This document shows, piece by piece, positions 8,247-16,139 of a stretch of DNA of 64,000 nucleotides. The notes under the pieces are model-generated. The model did no database searches. It saw only the letters and a program-made list of their open reading frames with translations, and was not told where the DNA came from. Positions within the stretch are counted from its first letter, which is position 1, and each line of letters begins with the position of its first letter. The position numbers and the translations under genes are program-made. This DNA is from Palleniella intestinalis (lineage in GTDB: Bacteria; Bacteroidota; Bacteroidia; Bacteroidales; Bacteroidaceae), in assembly GCF_013166595.1 (NCBI RefSeq), contig NZ_JABKKG010000002.1, positions 124,001-188,000 of the forward strand. The letters are read 5' to 3'.

Positions 8247-9731
8247 ATGACCCACTACATAACATCCGAGAGACTAACTCTCGACCGCATAGAAGAGATT
8301 ATCGAGAAGCAGATGCGCATCGAACTGAGCGACGATGCCCGTGCACGCATCACGAAATGCCGTGAATACCTGAACGCCAAGTCCTACGAACCGGATAAAC
8401 CGATCTATGGAATCACCACCGGTTTCGGTTCTCTTTGCAACATCTCCATAGCCGAAGACCAACTGGCGGACTTACAGAAAAACCTTGTGATGTCCCACGC
8501 CTGCAATGTCGGCGAAGAGGTTCAACCGGAGATTGTCCGCCTGATGCTCTTCCTGAAAGTACAATCGCTGAGCTACGGACATTCCGGTGTGCAGCTGGCA
8601 ACAGTGGAACGCCTCGTGGATTTCTACAACAACGACATGCTGCCGATAGTCTATAAACTCGGCTCTCTTGGCGCTTCCGGTGACCTTGCACCATTGGCAA
8701 ACCTTTCTCTCCCACTCCTCGGACTGGGTGAGGTTGACCTTAAAGGCAAACGAATGGCAGCTGCCGACGCACTGAAAGAGCTTAAACTTGAACCACTTAC
8801 ACTGCGTTCCAAGGAGGGATTGGCACTCCTTAACGGCACACAATTCATGTCTGCCCATGCCGTTTGGGCACTGATAAATGCCAAACGACTGAGCAAAATG
8901 GCTGACAAAATCGGCGCTCTCTCACTCGATGCCTTTGACGGACGCATCGAACCGTTCTATCCGCAGATTCAGAACATCCGCCCGCACAACGGGCAGATAA
9001 AGACCGGTGAGGCTGTGCGCCATTACCTTGAGGGCAGCGAACTTATCAAACAGCCGAAAAAGCATGTCCAGGATCCATACTCTTTCCGTTGCATGCCACA
9101 GGTGCATGGGGCGGTAAAGGACACCATTGACCACGTGGAGCGTGTCATCGAAGCTGAGATTAACGCTGTAACCGACAACCCTACTCTCTTCCCGGATGAG
9201 GATATGATTATCTCGGCAGGCAACTTCCATGGCGAACCTATTGCATTGCCTATGGACTTCCTGACAATAGCAATGGCTGAGTTGGCGAACATCTCCGAAC
9301 GCCGCATCTATCGACTTATCTCCGGAGCGCGTGAACTGCCGTCGTTCCTTGTGGCAAAACCGGGCGTGAACAGCGGTTTCATGATTCCGCAATATGCAGC
9401 TGCATCCATTATAAACAGAAACAAAGTGCTTTGCTGGCCTGCTTCCTGCGACTCCATTCCGTCATCCCAGGGACAGGAGGACCATGTTTCCATGGGTGCG
9501 AACTCCGCCACAAAACTGGTGGAAATAATAAAGAATGTAAGAGCCGTGCTTGCCATCGAACTGTTCAATGCTGCACAAGCACTTGAGTTCCGCCGTCCGT
9601 TGAAGACTTCTCCTGTACTTGAAGAAATGGTTGCAGACTACCGCAAAGAAGTGCCGTTCATAGAGAATGACACGGTGATGTATCCATTGATTAACACCTC
9701 CATTGAGTTCATAGACCGTCAACGCCCATAA
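8247..9731 (+). CDS. hutH: Histidine ammonia-lyase
   Basis: First step of the pathway: elimination of ammonia from histidine to form urocanate. The Ala-Ser-Gly triad that cyclises into the MIO prosthetic group is intact in GSLGASGDLAPLANLSLP. Other family marks are YGITTGFGSLCN near the N-terminus and SCDSIPSSQGQEDHVSMG in the C-terminal half. Length (494) is normal. Preceded by the 18-bp repeat and on the same strand as the other hut genes. Confidence 0.97.
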   Translation: MTHYITSERLTLDRIEEIIEKQMRIELSDDARARITKCREYLNAKSYEPDKPIYGITTGFGSLCNISIAEDQLADLQKNLVMSHACNVGEEVQPEIVRLMLFLKVQSLSYGHSGVQLATVERLVDFYNNDMLPIVYKLGSLGASGDLAPLANLSLPLLGLGEVDLKGKRMAAADALKELKLEPLTLRSKEGLALLNGTQFMSAHAVWALINAKRLSKMADKIGALSLDAFDGRIEPFYPQIQNIRPHNGQIKTGEAVRHYLEGSELIKQPKKHVQDPYSFRCMPQVHGAVKDTIDHVERVIEAEINAVTDNPTLFPDEDMIISAGNFHGEPIALPMDFLTIAMAELANISERRIYRLISGARELPSFLVAKPGVNSGFMIPQYAAASIINRNKVLCWPASCDSIPSSQGQEDHVSMGANSATKLVEIIKNVRAVLAIELFNAAQALEFRRPLKTSPVLEEMVADYRKEVPFIENDTVMYPLINTSIEFIDRQRP

Positions 9732-9889
9732 CTTCTCAAAGAGAAACATTGCTCGAAGAAAATAAAGAGGAAAAAGAAACTGCTTCGCCTCTGCATGGTA
9801 CTATCAAAGCTGCTAAAGAAAAATTATTTCCTTTCTTTGAATTCTTCGAGCAATACCTTTCTTGGAGAAACAAAAAAACTTAGAACAAA

Positions 9890-11143
9890 ATGACGCTGTT
9901 TACAAATATTGGTGCTCTCGTCGGAATAGATGAGAGCACTATGGATAGAAAACAAGGCACTGAGATGAACAGTCTCGGCATCTTGCACGATGCTTGGCTG
10001 CTTGTTGACGGAGAGCGGATTGTAGATTATGGTGAGATGTCTTCCTTGGAGAGAAGCACTGAAATTAGCGATAAACAGATAACAGATGTCCGCGGAGGAT
10101 GGATTTTCCCATCCTTCTGCGACTCGCATACACATATTGTCTATGCAGGAAACCGTGCTACGGAATGGCTTGACAAGATTAACGGACTCAGTTATGAAGA
10201 GATTGGCAGACGCGGTGGTGGCATACTCAACTCCGCTGATTTGCTGCATAATACCACCGAAGAGGAACTTTACAATCAGGCAATGACCCGCGTCGATGAG
10301 ATGATTTGCAAAGGCACAGGTGCCATTGAAATAAAAAGCGGATACGGCCTCAACACCGAGGATGAACTGAAAATGCTGCGTGTCATACGGCGCATAAAGC
10401 AGACCACAAAGGCAGAAATCAAAAGCACCTTCCTTGGTGCGCATGCCGTGGGGCGAAAATATGCCGGCAGACAGAGCGAATATGTTGACCTTGTATGCAA
10501 CGAGATGATTCCTGAAGTGGGACGCCAACAATTGGCGGACTATGTGGATGTGTTCTGCGACAAAGGTTATTTCACTCCCGAAGAGACGGAAAGAATACTT
10601 GAAGTTGCGGAGAAATACGGACTTGTGCCTAAGATTCATGCCAACGAACTGGCAGTTTCGGGCGGCGTGCAGGTGGGAGTGAAGCACAATGCGCTATCCG
10701 TTGACCATCTCGAAAACACTACTTCGGTGGAATTCAATGCGTTAAAAGGCACGCGCACCATGCCGACATTACTGCCGGGCTGCTCATTCTTCTCCAATCT
10801 CCCTTATGCCGACGCAAAGACAATGATAGCGATGGGCTTGGGCGTCGCCCTCGCCTCCGACTATAATCCGGGCTCTTCCCCATCCGGTGACATGCGTTTC
10901 GTGGCTTCGTTAGCCTGCATCCGGATGCGCCTAACACCGGAACAAGCCTTGAACGCCACAACAATCAACGGCGCATACGCTATGGGACTTAGCTCCACAG
11001 TCGGAACAATAACACTGGGAAAACTCGCAAACTTCTACATCACAGCCCCACTCCCCTCACTCGAATTCTACCTTTATGCCCACCACACTCCCCTCATCCG
11101 TGAAGTGTACCTTAAAGGAGAAAGATATCAGTGGACGCAATAG
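9890..11143 (+). CDS. hutI: Imidazolonepropionase
   Basis: Third step: hydrolysis of imidazolonepropionate to N-formimino-glutamate, which FtcD then uses. It is an amidohydrolase-superfamily metalloenzyme with the HxH metal motif in FCDSHTHIVYAGNR, a second metal site in KIHANELA, the VDHLE histidine, and the LASDYNPGSSPSGDM aspartate. Length 417 is typical. Last gene of the operon; a perfect 16-bp inverted repeat follows 28 bp after the stop. Confidence 0.96.
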   Translation: MTLFTNIGALVGIDESTMDRKQGTEMNSLGILHDAWLLVDGERIVDYGEMSSLERSTEISDKQITDVRGGWIFPSFCDSHTHIVYAGNRATEWLDKINGLSYEEIGRRGGGILNSADLLHNTTEEELYNQAMTRVDEMICKGTGAIEIKSGYGLNTEDELKMLRVIRRIKQTTKAEIKSTFLGAHAVGRKYAGRQSEYVDLVCNEMIPEVGRQQLADYVDVFCDKGYFTPEETERILEVAEKYGLVPKIHANELAVSGGVQVGVKHNALSVDHLENTTSVEFNALKGTRTMPTLLPGCSFFSNLPYADAKTMIAMGLGVALASDYNPGSSPSGDMRFVASLACIRMRLTPEQALNATTINGAYAMGLSSTVGTITLGKLANFYITAPLPSLEFYLYAHHTPLIREVYLKGERYQWTQ

Positions 11144-11171
11144 TCCATTCCTTTATGCTGTCATTTCTTGA

Positions 11172-11222
11172 ATTAAGTTAGTCAACAGAATCAAACAATA
11201 CAGGTTTGTTGACTAACTTAAT
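11172..11222. terminator. Perfect 16-bp inverted repeat after hutI, at the left edge of the CRISPR locus
   Basis: The arms 11172-11187 (ATTAAGTTAGTCAACA) and 11207-11222 are exact reverse complements around a 19-base loop. It could terminate the hut operon, although the stem is AT-rich and has no clear T tract. The right arm (TTTGTTGACTAACTTA, 11205-11220) recurs as a direct copy with one mismatch at 26578-26593, the other edge of the CRISPR locus. Confidence 0.6.
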
Positions 11223-11920
11223 CAGCTGTTGTAAATCAATTGATGTCTGTCCATATTCCGAGACAATAAAGTTCTCAAGCATTCCAAATTAATGCTGCTT
11301 GAAAAGATAGGCATTCATGCTTGTCCATAGCTTGTAAAAACTCTCGTTTGCATGACTTTTCTGCAACCAACACATCCTCTAAAATACATTGCCCTGATGC
11401 ACTGAAACAGCAGAAAAACTCGCAATCATAATAGTTATTACAATATTTTACATCTGTTAATAGTAGGAAAAAATTAACAACAAGAATTCTTGTTGTTTGA
11501 AATCCTTTTGCATCAAAAACGGAAAAACAACGCTCAATTTTGTCTTTTTCGACAGTTTTCCACCTCACTTTACACATTCCACATGATAAAGTAGTACTTT
11601 TTGCATGGCAAAATTATACCTTTCACACTGCAAAATGCCACTTTTCCCAATCTTTTTCATGTCAAAAAGATTGACAAGCCAAGTACCTTCAAACATAACA
11701 ACTTGATATCCCCCTCATTATATCTCAAAGCTATTTTCTCAATATTTCTAACTTTACTCGCAAACTTTCAAGAAAATGTTAAAATCACTACATACCAAAC
11801 CGTTTAACGCTTGGTACAAGCAAACTTTAATTTGTTTTTCCATACCCTATTTTCTGTAAAGAAGTTGTTTAAACTAACGTGAGTTATATGACGAAAGTCC
11901 CCCTACGCCATTTTATTACA
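11223..11920. other. Intergenic stretch on the far side of the CRISPR array
   Basis: About 700 AT-rich bases. A 100-codon minus-strand frame (11275-11577) has no recognisable motif and poor composition (Cys/Phe-rich), so I do not call it a gene; it may be a decayed fragment. At 11587-11645 there is a degenerate, inverted copy of the repeat seen at 763-804. The array is read away from the cas genes into this stretch, so it is its trailer side. Confidence 0.5.
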
Positions 11921-13438
11921 GTCTTAATCCTTGTTGTAATGGAATATACTCTGTAAGTGGCTAATCCAAGAATTCAATTACTGACAGATGATATGTCTTA
12001 ATCCTTGTTGTAATGGAATATACTCTGTAAGTTGTAAAAACAAAGATGCATTAGGAAAACCTATAATGGTCTTAATCCTTGTTGTAATGGAATATACTCT
12101 GTAAGAACAACGTTAGCGAACTTAACGTTAAAGTGTTGAAAGGTCTTAATCCTTGTTGTAATGGAATATACTCTGTAAGCGGTGAAACTATCTGGAGAGT
12201 AGATGGTGAAGCAAAATAGTCTTAATCCTTGTTGTAATGGAATATACTCTGTAAGTGCTGTAGCAATAAAAGGTATACCAAAACACCCTATGCTGTCTTA
12301 ATCCTTGTTGTAATGGAATATACTCTGTAAGTCCTAGCAAGATCACATTCTACCAACTCCATGATCCTAGTCTTAATCCTTGTTGTAATGGAATATACTC
12401 TGTAAGTAACTTAATTTATTTAACTATGAAAAAATTAGAAAAGAAGTCTTAATCCTTGTTGTAATGGAATATACTCTGTAAGAGGTTGTTGAGAGAACCT
12501 CAAAGACAACAGGCGATGCGTCTTAATCCTTGTTGTAATGGAATATACTCTGTAAGTCTTTCTTGCAAACGGTCTTTGAAATATTTATATAAAAGTCTTA
12601 ATCCTTGTTGTAATGGAATATACTCTGTAAGAATTTGCTGAGGTTGCCAAAGACGGTAATCCAGAGGTCTTAATCCTTGTTGTAATGGAATATACTCTGT
12701 AAGTAAACATTTTATTAACCATTTAACAATTATCTGTCTTAATCCTTGTTGTAATGGAATATACTCTGTAAGCTCTTCTTCACCTATGGAACAAAAACAG
12801 GAGCTGTAGTCTTAATCCTTGTTGTAATGGAATATACTCTGTAAGTGGTAGGCAACTCTGCGGAAAATATAAAGCGCACTCTTGTCTTAATCCTTGTTGT
12901 AATGGAATATACTCTGTAAGCGGTATGGAAAAAACGACAATGATAGCTGGCATGATTGTGTCTTAATCCTTGTTGTAATGGAATATACTCTGTAAGCAGT
13001 TTGCTGAGGTTGCTAAGGATGGCAATCCTGAGGTCTTAATCCTTGTTGTAATGGAATATACTCTGTAAGACAACGTTAGCGAACTTAACGTTAAAGTTTT
13101 AAAAATTAGTCTTAATCCTTGTTGTAATGGAATATACTCTGTAAGAACTAAAGTTGAAATCGTTGGCGAAAGCCAAAGGCAAAGTCTTAATCCTTGTTGT
13201 AATGGAATATACTCTGTAAGTTATGGCAAAAGAATTCATTGCCGATGCAGGTAAAACTGTCTTAATCCTTGTTGTAATGGAATATACTCTGTAAGTCGCC
13301 TTTATGAATGTCGTGGGTGGCATGGAGGGTCTTAATCCTTGTTGTAATGGAATATACTCTGTAAGGCAAGGCAAACAGAGGGTCTCTAATAAGAATCATT
13401 GGTCTTAATCCTTGTTGTAATGGAATATACTCTGTAAG
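11921..13438 (-). CRISPR. CRISPR array, 21 repeats and 20 spacers, type III-A
   Basis: Twenty-one identical 37-bp repeats begin GTCTTAATCC and end ACTCTGTAAG on the plus strand. They start at 11921, 11995, 12069, 12143, 12219, 12295, 12370, 12446, 12520, 12595, 12667, 12736, 12809, 12884, 12960, 13033, 13109, 13184, 13259, 13329 and 13402. Spacers are 32-39 bp, mostly 36-39. The repeat read on the minus strand ends ATTAAGAC, in the place of the usual 8-nt crRNA 5' handle, and a promoter-bearing leader lies on the cas2 side, so transcription is leftward. Spacer 20 (13366-13401) should then be newest and spacer 1 oldest. No repeat is degenerate at either end. Confidence 0.98.
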
Positions 13439-13582
13439 AGCAAATATCACAAGTCCCTGAGTATCAACTCTATTTTCTTCACATCGGCTCTATTTCATCT
13501 GATTTCAGATGAAAATATGTACCTTAATGTGCTGCAAAGTTACGAAAAAAAGTCAAAGAACACTTCACTTAGAACAAAAAAA
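13439..13582 (-). promoter_or_regulatory. CRISPR leader with promoter
   Basis: The 144 bp between the last repeat and the cas2 stop. On the minus strand it contains TAACTTTGC (13534-13542), an exact Bacteroidetes -7 element. Transcription would begin near 13528 and reach the first repeat after about 90 nt. This supports leftward transcription and acquisition at 13438. Confidence 0.65.
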
Positions 13583-14071
13583 TCAGAAGAAGAGTGTATT
13601 TTTACTATGTGTTATAATGTCAACTTCTATATTCTTCCCTATTATTTTCATCATCTTCAGATAATCTGTTGATACCGGCAGTATGATTATGCTATCATGA
13701 TTGTCATAGGCTTCCTGGACTGCGGCAAGGTCATTTTTTATCATGGAGCAAGTCTCGACAGACGTTTCCGCCAAGAATATTGATCTTTGTATGCGTGTGC
13801 ATCCATGCCGTTGCAGGTATTTGCTTACCAGGCGGCGCACTTTATCATTTTCAATATCGTACATTACGAAGAAGAGCATTCTGTTTGGCGTTTTCTTTAT
13901 TTTATCGGTTATTCCCAAAATTCGCTTGACGCGCATTTGCAGGTCTTCAAGTCCGGCATATTCTATTTCAATGTTGGCATCAAGAGTTTGTCCGCCTTCC
14001 TTCAGTTGTGCCGCCTGAAGTTTCCTCATGCGTTCCACGAAGGACAATGGTGGTTTCTTTTTTCGTGGCAT
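13583..14071 (-). CDS. cas2: Cas2 with an N-terminal extension
   Basis: Residues 65-162 are a Cas2 core: MLFFVMYDIEND with the conserved beta-1 aspartate (D72), then KYLQRHGCTRIQRSIFLAE and a C-terminal strand. Cas2 is the structural dimer that bridges Cas1 in the spacer integrase. Usual Cas2 proteins are about 90-100 residues. Here about 64 extra, mostly charged residues precede the core (PRKKKPP, FVERMRKLQAAQLKEGG). An internal ATG at codon 65 would give a normal-length protein, so the extension needs confirming. Last gene of the cas operon, next to the leader. Confidence 0.9.
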   Translation of the reverse strand: MPRKKKPPLSFVERMRKLQAAQLKEGGQTLDANIEIEYAGLEDLQMRVKRILGITDKIKKTPNRMLFFVMYDIENDKVRRLVSKYLQRHGCTRIQRSIFLAETSVETCSMIKNDLAAVQEAYDNHDSIIILPVSTDYLKMMKIIGKNIEVDIITHSKNTLFF

Positions 14072-14120
14072 AGACTGAATGGAAATTCGTTTTTACTTGT
14101 TTGTGTCTTACAATATTCGT

Positions 14121-15143
14121 CTATATTTTTTCCACAATGAACGATTCCACCACATCTGCCATCAAGGCATTCGCTCCAGGGTCTGTACCAGTTCGTGGGG
14201 ATTGCACCACACTGAAGCCATGCTTTCCGAAGAACAGATTGATTTCTGCCTGCTTGACACCTATTTTGAATCTTAGTTTCTTGCCATAGTTTATGTTTAT
14301 GACATCTGTTATGGCAACTCCTTTGTCTGTCACATAAAGTTTGAGGTCGTCCATAATTTCTTCCAACTCAGCAGGGACATACGCCGGTACCTTCTGCTTC
14401 TTTATTTTTGCGTTTGGGTTAAGCGTCTTGCGTATCAATTCCAATGCGTCGTCATGAATGTTTTTCGAGGAAGTATCCTTTGTTCTTTGTGATGCCTGTT
14501 CCTTGGTTGACTTCTCCACATCATGTTTCAGCTGCAATGCCAGTCCCACATCTTTTTCCACATCAATGATGTCTTCAAGCCTCACCGCTGTGCATTGCGG
14601 GTTAATGTAGATATTGCAGTCTTCGCTTATGAAGCATGCCCGTGTCACGTCGCATGTCCTTGTGTCAACGACTTGTTGCAGACCGTATTGCGAAGAGAAG
14701 CGTTCGACAAACGTTTTGTAAAATATCTTATATATTGATGCGTCATAGCATCTTGATGCCAGACGCATCATCACTTTCAGTCCATCTCCGCTTGGGGAAG
14801 CGAAACACAAATACACTCTGTCGTCAATGCTCAGCCGTTTGCGCAAGTCCTCCAATACTATGCCTTTGTCTGACAAATGGTCTATATCGATGATGAAATA
14901 TTCCGTGTAGGCAAAATTTTCAGTCTTGCGGTAGGCCGGATTGAACATTGCGCACACGAAATATGGTAGTTGCTGCTTGAGGGTCGCATACTGTGCAGCA
15001 TTAAGTTCCTTTACTATCCGAAGTTGGCGTAATCTTGTCGAGATGGCAGGTTTCGGATGCCTGATTGCGTCACACAGATATTTGACCGTAACTTTCTGCA
15101 GCAAGTCGGTGGTGCTTTTTATATTGGTGCCGATTGAAATCAT
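14121..15143 (-). CDS. CRISPR-associated primase-polymerase (BT4734-like, AEP superfamily)
   Basis: The fold and motifs fit the BT4734/VirE-N type archaeo-eukaryotic primases found beside cas1 and cas2 in type III loci and called CRISPR-associated prim-pols. The metal-binding motif is YFIIDIDHL (DxD, about residues 84-92). A SPSGDGLKVMMR motif follows, then TRTCDVTRACFISED for the third acidic site. The C-terminal ~120 residues are unassigned. Such enzymes can start and extend DNA chains, so a role in making or completing prespacers is likely. ATG 15143 is chosen; a TTG at 15149 overlaps the cas1 stop. Confidence 0.8.
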   Translation of the reverse strand: MISIGTNIKSTTDLLQKVTVKYLCDAIRHPKPAISTRLRQLRIVKELNAAQYATLKQQLPYFVCAMFNPAYRKTENFAYTEYFIIDIDHLSDKGIVLEDLRKRLSIDDRVYLCFASPSGDGLKVMMRLASRCYDASIYKIFYKTFVERFSSQYGLQQVVDTRTCDVTRACFISEDCNIYINPQCTAVRLEDIIDVEKDVGLALQLKHDVEKSTKEQASQRTKDTSSKNIHDDALELIRKTLNPNAKIKKQKVPAYVPAELEEIMDDLKLYVTDKGVAITDVININYGKKLRFKIGVKQAEINLFFGKHGFSVVQSPRTGTDPGANALMADVVESFIVEKI

Positions 15144-15145
15144 AG

Positions 15146-16126
15146 TCAATTGTATTTTTTGAATAATTGTGCAAGACTTTGTGCATACAAGCTGATTTGC
15201 GTGAGACGGCTGCGTTGCAGTTTGTCATTCTCTACAACTTCGTCAAGAAAATCATTAATTGACTGGATGAGTATACGACGTCCCAGAGCTTCCAACCAGT
15301 ATGAACCATCCTCTCGGACAGAATAGTGTTCGTCAGTTATGGCATATTGAGACAACAGTGAGAATACGACATAGTCAATCCACACACGGTAAAGTTCTAT
15401 CACGTCATAGACCAACACCGGGCGATTGTAGTCATCACGATGCATGATACCTATATATGGATCAACGCCTGCCTTTATTAAGGCACCTTCAATTTTTCCA
15501 TACAGCAGTCCATAGCCATAGTTCAGCAAGGCATTGGCTGCGTCCATTGCAGGGTTCTGGCTGCGTTTGGCAAAGCGGTATTCTTCCGGAAGAAAAAGGT
15601 TTATTGTATCAAAGTATATTTTTGATGCGACACCTTCCCATCCACGTAATGTAGGCGAGATGTCGGAAACTATTTCACCTTGCAGAAGGGAAATCTTTGT
15701 GCGATAATCCTCCAAGCGGTTCACTGCTTTGTTAACTATATTCTGTTTCACTTGGGTATCGGCAGGCAGCATTAGCAACATCGCTTGCTGGTTTTCTATC
15801 TTGCGGATAACAATATTCTTTATCCATTCCACCGAGTCCGGGGAGAAAGTAAAGGCAAGCTGCCCTTTACGTATGGTTGAAATGGAGCCGTATTTGGGAC
15901 TCCATACACGTGCAATTGTCTTGCCGGACTTGTCCATGAACAGCACCTCTATTTCATTCTCCACGGCAAGCATTACTGCATCACTGGTAATCTGGGCTCC
16001 TCGACTTATTTGAATTGACTTTATGCCAATTGCCGGTATTCGTTGCTTGCCATCTGAATTTATGATGACAAATCCTTCATTGTCCCGACTGAGGGATGTT
16101 CCAAAACTGTTTATAATCAATTCCAT
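15146..16126 (-). CDS. cas1: Cas1 integrase
   Basis: The 326-residue protein is a complete Cas1. It has an N-terminal beta domain (MELIINSFGTSLSRDNEGFVI) and a helical catalytic domain. The expected metal ligands are E164 (RGWEG), H229 (GIMHRDD) and D241 (VLVYDVIELYR). It integrates new spacers at the leader end with Cas2. The frame extends 14 codons upstream, but the ATG at 16126 matches the family start and lies 13 bp after the helicase gene. No reverse transcriptase or Cas6 domain is fused to it. Confidence 0.95.
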   Translation of the reverse strand: MELIINSFGTSLSRDNEGFVIINSDGKQRIPAIGIKSIQISRGAQITSDAVMLAVENEIEVLFMDKSGKTIARVWSPKYGSISTIRKGQLAFTFSPDSVEWIKNIVIRKIENQQAMLLMLPADTQVKQNIVNKAVNRLEDYRTKISLLQGEIVSDISPTLRGWEGVASKIYFDTINLFLPEEYRFAKRSQNPAMDAANALLNYGYGLLYGKIEGALIKAGVDPYIGIMHRDDYNRPVLVYDVIELYRVWIDYVVFSLLSQYAITDEHYSVREDGSYWLEALGRRILIQSINDFLDEVVENDKLQRSRLTQISLYAQSLAQLFKKYN

Positions 16127-16139
16127 AACTATATATTTA

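Noticed and set aside
11275..11577. 100-codon minus-strand frame in the CRISPR trailer region
   Set aside because: Cys/Phe-rich composition, no motif and no promoter; it could be a decayed fragment but cannot be supported as a gene.
13099..13450. Open frames inside the CRISPR array with repeated YRVYSITTRIKT peptides
   Set aside because: They are only translation of the 37-bp repeats and their spacers.
15146..16126. Reverse-transcriptase fusion to Cas1
   Set aside because: The protein has normal Cas1 length and no YxDD-like motif; the neighbouring polymerase is of the primase type.
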